NCBI RefSeq assembly: GCF_021172065.1
Contig: NZ_CP087880.1
Span: forward strand, 124,001 to 188,000
Direction of reading: 5' to 3'
DNA length: 64,000 nucleotides
DNA from: Pseudocitrobacter corydidari
GTDB lineage: Bacteria; Pseudomonadota; Gammaproteobacteria; Enterobacterales; Enterobacteriaceae
Shown here piece by piece: positions 21,059 through 29,406 of the stretch. Under the pieces are notes generated by a model, which saw only the letters and a list, made by a program, of their open reading frames with translations, did no database searches and was not told the DNA's origin. Position 1 is the stretch's first letter; each line of letters starts with the position of its first letter. A program made the position numbers and the translations under genes.

Positions 21059-21550
21059 ATGAGACTGACATCTAAAGGGCGTTACGCCGTGACCGCGATG
21101 CTGGACGTTGCACTCAACTCCGAAGCGGGCCCGGTGCCGTTGGCCGATATTTCAGAACGACAGGGAATTTCACTTTCCTACCTGGAGCAGCTGTTCTCCC
21201 GTCTGCGTAAAAATGGTCTGGTATCCAGCGTTCGCGGTCCTGGCGGCGGCTATCTGCTGGGTAAAGAAGCTAACCACATCGCGGTTGGCGAGGTTATCAG
21301 CGCAGTTGACGAATCCGTTGACGCGACCCGTTGCCAGGGTAAAGGCGGCTGTCAGGGTGGCGATAAATGCCTGACTCACGCACTGTGGCGCGACCTGAGC
21401 GATCGCCTGACCGGTTTCCTGAACAACATCACGCTGGGCGAACTGGTGAATAACCAGGAAGTTCTGGATGTGTCTGGTCGCCAGCACACCCATGAAACAA
21501 CGCGCAGCACCCGTGCGCAAGACGCAATCGACGTCAAACTGCGCGCGTAA
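21059..21550 (+). CDS. iscR: Fe-S cluster regulator IscR
   Basis: Rrf2-family regulator. With a [2Fe-2S] cluster it represses the isc operon; without it, it activates the suf operon. Winged helix-turn-helix in residues 1-60, with the recognition helix region [20 protein letters not shown]. Cluster ligands C92, C98, C104 and H107 are all present. 163 aa, one longer than E. coli. First gene of iscRSUA-hscBA-fdx-iscX; a structured 135-base leader separates it from iscS. Confidence 0.98.
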   Translation: MRLTSKGRYAVTAMLDVALNSEAGPVPLADISERQGISLSYLEQLFSRLRKNGLVSSVRGPGGGYLLGKEANHIAVGEVISAVDESVDATRCQGKGGCQGGDKCLTHALWRDLSDRLTGFLNNITLGELVNNQEVLDVSGRQHTHETTRSTRAQDAIDVKLRA

Positions 21551-21588
21551 TATAAATATCCGCGCGACGGATAATAAAGAGATTTCAG

Positions 21589-21688
21589 AATCAGGCCGGA
21601 GCGTACCGCGCTCCGTCTCCTCGGTCGTACATCCAGCCGATAGCCTGATTCCTTGCATTGAAGCGATGTACGGAGTTTAAGAGCAATG
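21589..21688 (+). promoter_or_regulatory. Structured iscR-iscS intergenic RNA with RyhB pairing site
   Basis: An outer stem AATCAGGC (21589-21596) / GCCTGATT (21643-21650) encloses an inner hairpin GGAGCG-TACCG-CGCTCC (21598-21614), so a branched fold is predicted. Downstream, GAAGCGATGT (21660) and GAGCAATG (21681, overlapping the iscS AUG) are complementary to the core of the RyhB small RNA. In E. coli, RyhB blocks iscS translation and triggers decay of iscSUA, while such a structure spares iscR. The same mechanism is likely here. Confidence 0.7.
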
Positions 21689-22900
21689 AAATTACCGATT
21701 TATCTCGATTACTCCGCAACCACGCCGGTGGACCCGCGTGTTGCCGAGAAAATGATGCAGTTTTTAACCCTGGACGGAACCTTTGGTAACCCGGCCTCCC
21801 GTTCTCACCGTTTTGGCTGGCAGGCTGAAGAAGCGGTAGATATCGCCCGTAATCAGATTGCCGATCTGGTCGGTGCGGATCCACGCGAAATCGTCTTCAC
21901 CTCCGGTGCAACCGAATCTGACAACCTGGCAATTAAAGGTGCAGCCAACTTTTATCAGAAAAAAGGCAAGCACATTATTACCAGCAAAACCGAACACAAA
22001 GCCGTGCTGGACACCTGTCGTCAGCTTGAGCGTGAAGGTTTTGAAGTCACCTACCTTGCCCCTCAGCGCAACGGTATCATTGACCTTAAAGAACTCGAAG
22101 CGGCGATGCGTGATGACACCATTCTCGTTTCTATCATGCACGTGAACAATGAAATCGGTGTGGTACAGGACATCGCGACCATCGGCGAAATGTGCCGTGC
22201 GCGAGGTATTGTGTACCACGTTGATGCGACCCAGAGCGTGGGCAAACTGCCTATCGACCTGAGCCAGCTGAAAGTTGACCTGATGTCCTTCTCCGGCCAC
22301 AAAATCTATGGTCCGAAAGGCATTGGCGCGCTGTATGTGCGTCGTAAACCGCGTATCCGCATCGAAGCGCAGATGCACGGTGGTGGTCACGAGCGCGGCA
22401 TGCGTTCTGGTACTCTGCCTGTTCACCAGATCGTCGGCATGGGCGAAGCTTACCGTATCGCCAAAGAAGAGATGGAAACCGAAATGGCCCGTCTGCGCGC
22501 TCTGCGTAACCGTCTGTGGAACGGCGTGAAGGATATGGAAGAGGTTTACCTGAACGGTGACCTGGAGCAGGGCGCACCGAACATTCTTAACGTCAGCTTC
22601 AACTTTGTTGAAGGTGAATCGCTGATTATGGCCCTGAAAGATCTGGCCGTTTCTTCCGGTTCCGCCTGTACGTCTGCAAGCCTCGAGCCATCCTACGTGC
22701 TGCGAGCGCTGGGCATGACCGACGAGCTGGCACACAGCTCTATCCGTTTCTCTTTAGGTCGTTTTACTACCGAAGAAGAGATTGACTACACCATTCAACT
22801 GGTTCGTAACTCCATTGGCCGTCTGCGCGACCTTTCTCCGCTGTGGGAAATGTTCAAACAGGGCGTGGATCTGAACAGCATCGAATGGTCACATCACTAA
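21686..22900 (+). CDS. iscS: Cysteine desulfurase IscS
   Basis: PLP-dependent desulfurase that takes sulfur from cysteine as persulfide and passes it to IscU, TusA and ThiI for Fe-S clusters, tRNA thiolation and thiamine. The PLP lysine is K206 ([10 protein letters not shown]); the catalytic loop Cys is in [14 protein letters not shown] near residue 328. 404 aa, canonical. Its start codon lies within the putative RyhB pairing region. Confidence 0.98.
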   Translation: MKLPIYLDYSATTPVDPRVAEKMMQFLTLDGTFGNPASRSHRFGWQAEEAVDIARNQIADLVGADPREIVFTSGATESDNLAIKGAANFYQKKGKHIITSKTEHKAVLDTCRQLEREGFEVTYLAPQRNGIIDLKELEAAMRDDTILVSIMHVNNEIGVVQDIATIGEMCRARGIVYHVDATQSVGKLPIDLSQLKVDLMSFSGHKIYGPKGIGALYVRRKPRIRIEAQMHGGGHERGMRSGTLPVHQIVGMGEAYRIAKEEMETEMARLRALRNRLWNGVKDMEEVYLNGDLEQGAPNILNVSFNFVEGESLIMALKDLAVSSGSACTSASLEPSYVLRALGMTDELAHSSIRFSLGRFTTEEEIDYTIQLVRNSIGRLRDLSPLWEMFKQGVDLNSIEWSHH

Positions 22901-22924
22901 TCGGTAGATAAGAGGAATTCAATC

Positions 22925-23311
22925 ATGGCATACAGCGAAAAAGTTATTGATCATTACGAGAACCCGCGCAACGTTGGCTCTTTCGACAACAGCGATGAGA
23001 GCGTAGGTAGCGGCATGGTTGGCGCGCCAGCGTGTGGCGACGTGATGAAGTTGCAGATCAAAGTCAACAATGAAGGTATCATTGAAGACGCGCGTTTCAA
23101 GACCTACGGCTGCGGTTCTGCTATCGCGTCCAGCTCGCTGGTTACCGAATGGGTAAAAGGCAAGTCTCTGGACGAAGCGCAGGCGATTAAAAACACCGAC
23201 ATCGCAGACGAGCTTGAACTGCCGCCAGTGAAAATTCACTGCTCTATCCTGGCAGAAGACGCGATTAAAGCCGCCATTGCGGATTACAAAAGCAAACGTG
23301 AAGCAAAATAA
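22925..23311 (+). CDS. iscU: Fe-S cluster scaffold IscU
   Basis: Scaffold on which [2Fe-2S] clusters are assembled before HscA/HscB-driven transfer. Ligand residues are visible in GAPACGDVMKL (C37, D39), YGCGSAIASSS (C63) and HCSILAEDAI (C106); LPPVK, the HscA recognition motif, precedes the last. 128 aa, canonical. 24-base gap after iscS with AAGAGGAAT upstream of the start. Confidence 0.98.
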   Translation: MAYSEKVIDHYENPRNVGSFDNSDESVGSGMVGAPACGDVMKLQIKVNNEGIIEDARFKTYGCGSAIASSSLVTEWVKGKSLDEAQAIKNTDIADELELPPVKIHCSILAEDAIKAAIADYKSKREAK

Positions 23312-23327
23312 GAATTGAGGTTTTGTT

Positions 23328-23651
23328 ATGTCGATTACATTGAGCGACAGTGCAGCAGCGCGAGTCAATACCTTCCTGGCCAACCGCGGTAAAGGGTTTG
23401 GTCTGCGTCTGGGCGTGAGAACTTCCGGCTGCTCGGGTATGGCGTATGTACTGGAATTTGTTGATGAACCTGCGGCAGAAGATACCGTGTTCGAAGACAA
23501 AGGCGTGAAGGTGGTGATCGACGGTAAAAGCCTGCAATTCCTCGACGGTACTCAACTGGACTTCGTCAAAGAAGGCCTGAACGAAGGGTTTAAATTCACC
23601 AACCCGAACGTCAAAGATGAGTGCGGTTGCGGCGAAAGCTTTAACGTGTAA
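23328..23651 (+). CDS. iscA: A-type Fe-S carrier IscA
   Basis: A-type carrier (107 aa) that delivers Fe-S clusters, especially [4Fe-4S], to targets. The three conserved cysteines are present in TSGCSGMAY (C35) and in DECGCGESF (C99, C101). It lies 16 bases after iscU. An attenuating terminator-like hairpin follows before hscB. Confidence 0.97.
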   Translation: MSITLSDSAAARVNTFLANRGKGFGLRLGVRTSGCSGMAYVLEFVDEPAAEDTVFEDKGVKVVIDGKSLQFLDGTQLDFVKEGLNEGFKFTNPNVKDECGCGESFNV

Positions 23652-23665
23652 CTGAACGTCACCAA

Positions 23666-23703
23666 CCCCACCGCAGGCCACCTGTGGGTGGGGTTTTGTT
23701 TTA
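23666..23703 (+). terminator. Intra-operon terminator-like hairpin between iscA and hscB
   Basis: CCCCACC...GGTGGGG with an inner GCAGG/CCTGT stem, followed by TTTTGTTTT. It probably attenuates rather than stops transcription, lowering hscBA-fdx relative to iscSUA. Confidence 0.8.
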
Positions 23704-23720
23704 TTTACCCTGAGATTGTT

Positions 23721-24236
23721 ATGGATTACTTCAGCCTCTTCGGGTTACCCGCCCACTATCACGTCGATACTCAGGCCCTTGCGACCCGTTTCCAGGATCT
23801 GCAACGTCAGAACCATCCCGACAAATTCGCCAGCGCCAGCGCGGCCGAACAACTCGCTGCGGTGCAACGTTCCGCAACCATCAATCAGGCCTGGCAAACG
23901 CTGCGTCATCCGCTGCCGCGCGCGGAATATCTGCTGTCGCTGCACGGTTTTGATTTAGCCAGCGAGCAGCACACGGTGCGCGATACCGCCTTTCTGATGG
24001 AACAACTGGAACTGCGCGAAGAGCTGGACGAGATTGAACAGGCGAAGGATGAAACGCGTCTGGAAGGGTTTATTAAACGTGTCAAAGCGATGTTCGACAC
24101 CCGCCATCAGCAGATGGTGAAAGAATTAGACGATGAAGCGTGGGAGACGGCGGCGGATACCGTGCGTAAACTGCGTTTTCTCGATAAACTGCGCAGCAGT
24201 GCTGAACAACTCGAAGAAAAACTGCTCGACTATTAA
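23721..24236 (+). CDS. hscB: Fe-S assembly co-chaperone HscB (J protein)
   Basis: J-domain co-chaperone that delivers IscU to HscA and stimulates its ATPase. The J domain occupies residues 1-75 with the HPD tripeptide (QNHPDKF); the C-terminal three-helix bundle (about 85-171) binds IscU. The start at 23721 ([10 protein letters not shown], 171 aa) matches E. coli. An upstream in-frame GTG at 23688 lies inside the hairpin and is not used. Confidence 0.97.
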   Translation: MDYFSLFGLPAHYHVDTQALATRFQDLQRQNHPDKFASASAAEQLAAVQRSATINQAWQTLRHPLPRAEYLLSLHGFDLASEQHTVRDTAFLMEQLELREELDEIEQAKDETRLEGFIKRVKAMFDTRHQQMVKELDDEAWETAADTVRKLRFLDKLRSSAEQLEEKLLDY

Positions 24237-24251
24237 TTTCGGAAGCTCAAT

Positions 24252-26102
24252 ATGGCCTTATTACAAATTAGTGAGCCTGGTCTGAGTGCCGCGCCGCATC
24301 AGCGTCGTCTGGCGGTTGGCATCGATTTAGGCACCACCAATTCTCTGGTTGCGACGGTCCGTAGCGGCCAGGCGGAAACTCTGGCCGACAGCCAGGGTCG
24401 TCACCTGCTGCCCTCTGTTGTCCATTACCAGGCGCAGGGCCACGTCGTGGGTTATGATGCGCGCGCCAATGCCGCGCAAGACCCTGCTAACACCATAAGT
24501 TCCGTCAAACGCCTGATGGGCCGTTCGCTGGCCGACATTAAGGCGCGTTACCCGCATCTGCCGTACCAGTTTGAGGCAAGCGTTAATGGCCTGCCGATGC
24601 TGGTCACTGAAGCCGGTGTGTTGAACCCGATTCGCGTCTCTGCCGATATCCTCAAAGCGCTGGCGGCGCGGGCGACTGAATCGCTCGCCGGTGAACTCGA
24701 CGGCGTGGTGATTACCGTTCCGGCTTACTTTGACGATGCACAGCGTCAGGGCACCAAAGACGCCGCGCGTCTGGCGGGCCTGCATGTACTGCGTCTGCTT
24801 AACGAACCGACCGCTGCGGCCATTGCCTATGGCCTGGATTCCGGTCAGGAAGGCGTGATTGCCGTGTATGACCTGGGCGGCGGCACGTTTGATATCTCTA
24901 TTCTGCGTTTAAGCCGCGGCGTGTTTGAAGTGCTGGCGACGGGCGGCGATTCTGCGCTCGGTGGCGATGACTTCGACCATTTGCTGGCGGACTACATTCG
25001 CGAACAGGCAGGTATTCCCGATCGTAGTGACAACCGCGTGCAGCGCGAACTGCTGGATGCCGCTATCGCCGCTAAAATCGCCCTGAGCGATGCTGACAGC
25101 GTGACGGTTGAGGTTGCAGGCTGGAAAGGCGACATCACCCGCGAGCAGTTTAACGACCTGATTTCCGCACTGGTTAAACGCACCCTGATGGCCTGCCGTC
25201 GCGCGCTGAAAGATGCGGGCGTGGAAGCGGATGAGGTGCTGGAAGTGGTGATGGTCGGCGGTTCAACGCGTGTTCCGCTGGTGCGTGAACGCGTGGGTGA
25301 ATTCTTTGGCCGCACGCCGCTGACCTCTATCGACCCGGATAAAGTTGTCGCCATTGGCGCGGCGATTCAGGCGGATATTCTGGTGGGCAACAAGCCAGAC
25401 AGTGAAATGCTGTTGCTGGACGTCATCCCGCTGTCGCTTGGTCTGGAGACCATGGGCGGGCTGGTGGAGAAAGTTATACCGCGTAACACCACTATTCCAG
25501 TGGCGCGCGCGCAGGAGTTCACCACCTTTAAAGATGGCCAGACGGCGATGTCTATTCACGTGATGCAGGGCGAGCGCGAACTGGTGCAGGATTGCCGTTC
25601 GCTGGCCCGTTTTGCGCTGCGTGGTATTCCGGCGCTTCCGGCGGGTGGTGCGCATATTCGCGTCACCTTCCAGGTCGATGCCGACGGGCTGTTAAGCGTG
25701 ACCGCGATGGAGAAATCCACCGGGGTGGAATCCTCAATTCAGGTGAAACCGTCTTACGGTCTGACCGATGGTGAAATCGCCACCATGATTCAGGATTCTA
25801 TGAGCTACGCCGAGCACGATGTTAAAGCCCGTATGCTCGCGGAGCAAAAAGTAGAAGCAGCACGCGTACTGGAGAGTTTGACCGGTGCTCTGGCCGCCGA
25901 TGCCGCGCTGTTAAGCGCCGCAGAACGTCAGGAGATTGATGAAGCCGCTGCGCATCTGAGCGCGGTAGCCGAAGGCAATGACACTGACGCCATAGAACAA
26001 GCCATTAAAAACGTTGATAAACAAACCCAGGAATTCGCCGCTCGCCGTATGGACAAATCTGTCCGTACTGCGCTGAAAGGCCAATCCGTGGACGAGGTTT
26101 AA
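24252..26102 (+). CDS. hscA: Fe-S assembly chaperone HscA (Hsp70 family)
   Basis: Specialised Hsp70 that binds the LPPVK motif of IscU and drives cluster release with ATP. The nucleotide-binding domain (about 20-385) has the phosphate-1 motif [10 protein letters not shown] and phosphate-2 motif [12 protein letters not shown]. The substrate-binding domain follows (about 390-616). 616 aa is the E. coli length. Its stop is followed after one base by the fdx start. Confidence 0.98.
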   Translation: MALLQISEPGLSAAPHQRRLAVGIDLGTTNSLVATVRSGQAETLADSQGRHLLPSVVHYQAQGHVVGYDARANAAQDPANTISSVKRLMGRSLADIKARYPHLPYQFEASVNGLPMLVTEAGVLNPIRVSADILKALAARATESLAGELDGVVITVPAYFDDAQRQGTKDAARLAGLHVLRLLNEPTAAAIAYGLDSGQEGVIAVYDLGGGTFDISILRLSRGVFEVLATGGDSALGGDDFDHLLADYIREQAGIPDRSDNRVQRELLDAAIAAKIALSDADSVTVEVAGWKGDITREQFNDLISALVKRTLMACRRALKDAGVEADEVLEVVMVGGSTRVPLVRERVGEFFGRTPLTSIDPDKVVAIGAAIQADILVGNKPDSEMLLLDVIPLSLGLETMGGLVEKVIPRNTTIPVARAQEFTTFKDGQTAMSIHVMQGERELVQDCRSLARFALRGIPALPAGGAHIRVTFQVDADGLLSVTAMEKSTGVESSIQVKPSYGLTDGEIATMIQDSMSYAEHDVKARMLAEQKVEAARVLESLTGALAADAALLSAAERQEIDEAAAHLSAVAEGNDTDAIEQAIKNVDKQTQEFAARRMDKSVRTALKGQSVDEV

Positions 26103-26103
26103 T

Positions 26104-26439
26104 ATGCCAAAGATTGTTTTTCTGCCCCACCAGGACCTGTGCCCGGATGGCGTAGTTGTGGAAGCTGAGACCGGTGAAACCATTCTGGATGCTGCGCTGC
26201 GTAGCGGTATCGAGATTGAACACGCCTGCGAAAAATCCTGTGCCTGCACCACCTGCCACTGCATCGTGCGTGAAGGTTTTGACTCTCTGCCGGAAAGCAC
26301 TGAAGACGAAGACGATATGCTGGATAAAGCCTGGGGGCTGGAACCGGATAGCCGTCTGAGCTGTCAGGCGCGCGTCACCGACGAAGATCTGGTGGTCGAA
26401 ATTCCGCGTTACACAATTAACCACGCACGCGAGCATTAA
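26104..26439 (+). CDS. fdx: [2Fe-2S] ferredoxin of the isc system
   Basis: Adrenodoxin-type ferredoxin (111 aa) that supplies electrons for cluster assembly on IscU. Ligands C42, C48 and C51 in [13 protein letters not shown] and a fourth Cys in RLSCQARV are present. Start is 1 base after the hscA stop, so it is translationally linked. Confidence 0.97.
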   Translation: MPKIVFLPHQDLCPDGVVVEAETGETILDAALRSGIEIEHACEKSCACTTCHCIVREGFDSLPESTEDEDDMLDKAWGLEPDSRLSCQARVTDEDLVVEIPRYTINHAREH

Positions 26440-26450
26440 CAGAGGATAGT

Positions 26451-26651
26451 ATGGGACTGAAGTGGACCGACAGCCGTGAAATAGGCGAAGCGCTTTACGA
26501 CACCTTCCCGGATACCGATCCGAAGACCGTGCGCTTTACTGACCTGCACCAATGGATTTGCGACCTTGAGGATTTTGATGATGACCCTCAGGCATCAAAT
26601 GAAAAAATCCTTGAGGCAATTCTGCTAGTTTGGTTAGACGAAGCTGAATAA
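26451..26651 (+). CDS. iscX: IscX, Fe-S assembly modulator
   Basis: 66-residue acidic protein that binds IscS at the same face as CyaY/frataxin and ferredoxin, and tunes cluster assembly, possibly with bound iron. Recognised by [20 protein letters not shown] and the acidic segment [10 protein letters not shown]. Last gene of the isc operon, 11 bases after fdx. Confidence 0.96.
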   Translation: MGLKWTDSREIGEALYDTFPDTDPKTVRFTDLHQWICDLEDFDDDPQASNEKILEAILLVWLDEAE

Positions 26652-26660
26652 GTCACATAT

Positions 26661-26711
26661 CGGGCTGCCTTCGGGTGGCCCGTTTACTAATTCGGGTGGC
26701 ACGTTTACTAA
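26661..26711 (+). repeat. Hairpin with 21-bp tandem duplication between iscX and pepB
   Basis: TTCGGGTGGCCCGTTTACTAA (26670-26690) is followed directly by a second copy with one C-to-A change (26691-26711). The first copy is the 3' arm of a hairpin with CGGGCTGCC (26661-26669), probably the iscX terminator with a weak T-run. The second copy has no partner arm. The duplication extends the pepB frame upstream artificially (residues repeated as [13 protein letters not shown]). Confidence 0.8.
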
Positions 26712-26725
26712 TAAGGATAACTAAA

Positions 26726-28012
26726 ATGACCGAAGCGATGAACATTACGCTTACCACGCAGCCAGCCGATGCGCGCTGGGGCGAAAAAGCGACTTATAGC
26801 ATTAATGATAATGGAATCTCCCTGCATCTGACCGGTAAGGACGACCTGGGCCTGATCCAGCGCGCGGCGCGTAAAATTGACGGACTGGGTATTAAACATG
26901 TGGCGCTCACCGGCGAAGGCTGGAGCGCCGACAGCGCGTGGGCTTTCTGGGCCGGTTATAAAGGCCCGAAAGGCACGCGTAAAGTGGAATGGCCGGAGCT
27001 GGATGACGCGCAACGTCAGGAACTCGATAACCGCCTGACCATCATCGACTGGGTGCGCGATACCATCAACGCCCCGGCGGAAGACCTCGGCCCGTCACAG
27101 CTGGCGCAGCGTGCGGTTGATCTGCTGTGCAGCGTCGCTTGCGATCAGGTTTCTTACCGCATCACCAAAGGCGAAGATCTGCGCGAGCAGAACTACATGG
27201 GAATTCACACCGTAGGCCGTGGCTCTGAGCGTGCGCCGGTGCTGCTGGCGCTGGACTACAACCCAACCGGCGACAAAGACGCGCCGGTCTATGCCTGCCT
27301 GGTCGGCAAAGGCATCACCTTCGATTCCGGCGGTTACAGCCTGAAGCAGAGCGCGTTCATGGACTCGATGAAGTCCGACATGGGCGGCGCGGCAATGGTC
27401 ACCGGCGCGCTGGCGTTTGCGATCACCCGTGGTTTGAACAAACGCGTGAAACTGTACCTGTGCTGCGCCGACAACATGGTGAGCGGCAACGCCTTCAAAC
27501 TGGGCGATATCATTCACTATCGCAACGGTAAAAACGTTGAAGTGATGAATACCGATGCGGAAGGGCGTCTGGTGCTGGCGGATGGTCTGATTGACGCGTC
27601 TGCGCAGAAACCGGAGCTGATTATTGACGCAGCGACCCTGACCGGTGCGGCGAAAACCGCACTGGGTAACGATTATCACGCGCTGTTCAGCTTCGACGAT
27701 GGCCTGGTCAATCGTATGATGGCGAGCGCGGCTGCGGAAAACGAACCGTTCTGGCGTTTACCGCTGGCGGAGTTCCACCGCAATCAGTTGCCATCTAACT
27801 TTGCCGAGCTGAACAACACCGCGAACGCCACTTATCCGGCGGGTGCCAGTACCGCGGCGGGCTTCCTGTCTCACTTCGTAGAGAACTATCACGAAGGCTG
27901 GCTGCACATCGACTGCTCCGCTACCTATCGTAAAGGCGCGGTAGAGCAGTGGGCGGCGGGCGCAACCGGGCTGGGCGTGCGCACGATTGCGAATCTGCTA
28001 ACCGCTGAATAA
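26726..28012 (+). CDS. pepB: Peptidase B (leucyl aminopeptidase family M17)
   Basis: Cytosolic zinc/manganese aminopeptidase (family M17) that frees N-terminal residues, including Asp and Glu, from peptides. The metal-binding catalytic motif [14 protein letters not shown] and the K/D pair in [14 protein letters not shown] are intact. The start at 26726 (MTEAMNITL, 428 aa) matches E. coli and has AAGGATAAC upstream. The frame is open further upstream only because of the 21-bp duplication. Confidence 0.96.
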   Translation: MTEAMNITLTTQPADARWGEKATYSINDNGISLHLTGKDDLGLIQRAARKIDGLGIKHVALTGEGWSADSAWAFWAGYKGPKGTRKVEWPELDDAQRQELDNRLTIIDWVRDTINAPAEDLGPSQLAQRAVDLLCSVACDQVSYRITKGEDLREQNYMGIHTVGRGSERAPVLLALDYNPTGDKDAPVYACLVGKGITFDSGGYSLKQSAFMDSMKSDMGGAAMVTGALAFAITRGLNKRVKLYLCCADNMVSGNAFKLGDIIHYRNGKNVEVMNTDAEGRLVLADGLIDASAQKPELIIDAATLTGAAKTALGNDYHALFSFDDGLVNRMMASAAAENEPFWRLPLAEFHRNQLPSNFAELNNTANATYPAGASTAAGFLSHFVENYHEGWLHIDCSATYRKGAVEQWAAGATGLGVRTIANLLTAE

Positions 28013-28021
28013 TCTTTGTGG

Positions 28022-28110
28022 CCCCTCACCCTAACCCTCTCCCCCAGAGAGAGGGGACTGCTCCGTGCGGTTTTCTCCCTCTCCCTGAGTGAGAGGGCCG
28101 GGGTGAGGGG
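28022..28110. repeat. Palindromic interspersed repeat between pepB and sseB
   Basis: Outer arms CCCCTCACCC (28022) and GGGTGAGGGG (28101) are inverted copies. Nested inside are CCCTCTCCCCC-AGAGA-GAGGGG and CTCCCTCTCCC-TGAGT-GAGAGGG. The 89-base element is CT-rich on one half and AG-rich on the other, resembling the small non-coding CCCTCACCCTAACCCTCTCCC-type palindromes scattered in many proteobacteria. It ends 23 bases before sseB. Confidence 0.75.
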
Positions 28111-28133
28111 GAACCGACATCCTGGAACCCTCT

Positions 28134-28910
28134 ATGTCCGAAACCAAAAACGAATTAGAAACATTGCTTGAACAGGCGGCGACCGAACCGGCGCATCGCC
28201 CGGCGTTCTTCCGCACGCTGCTGGAATCCACCGTGTGGGTGCCTGGCACGGCGGCGGAAGGTGAGCAAATTGTGGAAGACAGCGCACTCGATTTACAGCA
28301 CTGGGAAAAAGATGACGGCACGTCCGTTATCCCATTTTTCACCTCGCTGGAAGCCTTGCAGGAGGCCGTAGAAGAGGAACAGGCATTCGTGGTAATGCCC
28401 GTTCGCACGCTGTTTGAAATGACTCTCGGTGAAACGCTGTTCCTCAACGCCAAACTGCCGACCGGAAAAGAGTTCACCCCGCGCGAAATCAGCCATCTGA
28501 TTGGCGAAGAGGGGAGTCCGCTTAGTACGCAGGAAGTGCTGGAAGGCGGCGAATCGCTGATCCTGTCAGAAGTTGCGGAGCCGCCGGCCCAAATGGTCGA
28601 CTCGCTCACCACGCTGTTTAAAAACATCAAACCGGTAAAACGCGCGTTTATCTGTTCAATCAAAGAGAGCGCAGAAGGTGAAGCGAACCTGCTGATTGGT
28701 ATCGAAGCGGACGGGGATATCGAAGAGATTATTCACGCCGCAGGCAGCGTGGCGACCGATACGCTACCGGGCGATGAACCGATTGATATCTGTCAGGTGG
28801 TAAAAGGGGAAAAAGGTATCAGTCACTTTATTACCGAACATATCACCCCGTTTTACGAGCGCCGCTGGGGCGGCTTCCTGCGTGATTTTAAACAGAATCG
28901 GATTATCTAG
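28134..28910 (+). CDS. sseB: SseB family protein (serine sensitivity enhancing)
   Basis: 258-residue soluble protein with the SseB N-terminal domain (about residues 1-125) and C-terminal domain (about 140-258). Known only as a gene whose mutation enhances serine sensitivity in E. coli; no enzymatic motif is visible. It is highly acidic. The C-terminus WGGFLRDFKQNRII matches E. coli. Convergent with the timP transcript downstream. Confidence 0.92.
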   Translation: MSETKNELETLLEQAATEPAHRPAFFRTLLESTVWVPGTAAEGEQIVEDSALDLQHWEKDDGTSVIPFFTSLEALQEAVEEEQAFVVMPVRTLFEMTLGETLFLNAKLPTGKEFTPREISHLIGEEGSPLSTQEVLEGGESLILSEVAEPPAQMVDSLTTLFKNIKPVKRAFICSIKESAEGEANLLIGIEADGDIEEIIHAAGSVATDTLPGDEPIDICQVVKGEKGISHFITEHITPFYERRWGGFLRDFKQNRII

Positions 28911-28918
28911 TTTTGAGG

Positions 28919-29209
28919 AAGGCCGCCCCGCAGGGCGGCATCCTGGCTTACCTGCCCATTACATTGATTGCGTTGCGAAAAGCGTAGCCTGAAAGATCCC
29001 AGTCTTCGTTAACGTGAGCAAACAGTGCGCTGGTTACAATAAGCACGATACAAACGTATCGTTTCATTGCGCGGTCCATGCAAAGACCGCATCACGGCAG
29101 CACCACTGGCGATAATGACGTGATAGCAAGTACTGGGGGTACCTGCGCATACGGCCACGGAACGACCTTCCCTTAAGCCAGTGCCCGTTTGCGAGACGGC
29201 GGAAAGGGC
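28919..29209 (-). ncRNA. ryfA: RyfA transcript (timP mRNA)
   Basis: In E. coli and Salmonella a transcript of about 300 nt, long annotated as the small RNA RyfA, runs from this position towards sseB. Here a -10-like TATTAT (minus strand, 29217-29222) predicts a start near 29209, and the hairpin GCCGCCC-TGCG-GGGCGGC (28921-28937) a 3' end near 28919, about 290 nt. I did not find a good -35. It carries the 39-codon timP frame behind a 142-base leader. The 5' and 3' ends are predictions. Confidence 0.6.
28948..29067 (-). CDS. timP: Small toxic membrane protein TimP
   Basis: A 39-residue frame starting MKRYVCIVLIVTSALFA, a signal-peptide-like segment with a possible cleavage site at LFA-H, followed by a short polar tail with HVNEDW and ending in NVMGR. 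TimP in Salmonella is a toxic inner-membrane protein encoded within the RyfA transcript, between sseA and sseB, and repressed by the divergent small RNA TimR. Size, composition and location agree. The start codon is preceded by a hairpin GCGGTC...GACCGC and no clear Shine-Dalgarno, as is common in type I toxins. Not a homology search result. Confidence 0.7.
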   Translation of the reverse strand: MKRYVCIVLIVTSALFAHVNEDWDLSGYAFRNAINVMGR

Positions 29210-29307
29210 CGAGTAAATAATACTCTCTTTTTGCAAGGCTATTCCATAAGTGGACTTGACTTCAGCGCTCTGAAAACGGATTATTTCATCACTGGGGAGT
29301 ACCTGCG
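29132..29307. repeat. 17-base direct repeat forming the TimR/timP pairing sites
   Basis: ACTGGGGGTACCTGCG (29132-29147) and ACTGGGGAGTACCTGCG (29291-29307) are near-identical copies on the plus strand, differing by one inserted base. Because the timP message is read from the minus strand, the TimR copy is complementary to the timP leader: 9 bp, one bulge, 7 bp. Confidence 0.75.
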
Positions 29308-29391
29308 TTGCTTTCGCAACACAACCCGCTGGAAAGGCCGCGAACCGGACCAGCAATAAAAAAAACCGCCTTTTTATGGGCGGTTTTTTTA
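29290..29391 (+). ncRNA. timR: TimR antitoxin small RNA
   Basis: Divergent small RNA opposite timP. A good promoter, TTGACT (29256-29261), 17 bases, GATTAT (29279-29284), predicts a start near 29290. The RNA would begin with the pairing seed ACTGGGGAGTACCTGCG, continue with a hairpin GTTGC-TTTC-GCAAC (29307-29320), and end at the terminator A-run/CCGCC...GGCGG/T7 (29358-29391), about 100 nt. This fits the Salmonella TimR described as the base-pairing repressor of timP translation. Ends are inferred from promoter and terminator only. Confidence 0.65.
29358..29391. terminator. Bidirectional terminator shared by timR and sseA
   Basis: AAAAAAAACCGCC-TTTTTATG-GGCGGTTTTTTT: GC core with long A- and T-runs on both sides, so it works for timR on the plus strand and sseA on the minus strand. 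Confidence 0.9.
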
Positions 29392-29406
29392 TTGCTGCAA
29401 TGCGCG

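Noticed and set aside
29009..29356. 115-codon frame antisense to timR and overlapping timP
   Set aside because: It runs in another frame through the timP leader, the promoter region and the pairing repeats. The 39-codon timP frame fits the known biology and has a signal-peptide-like profile; this one does not.
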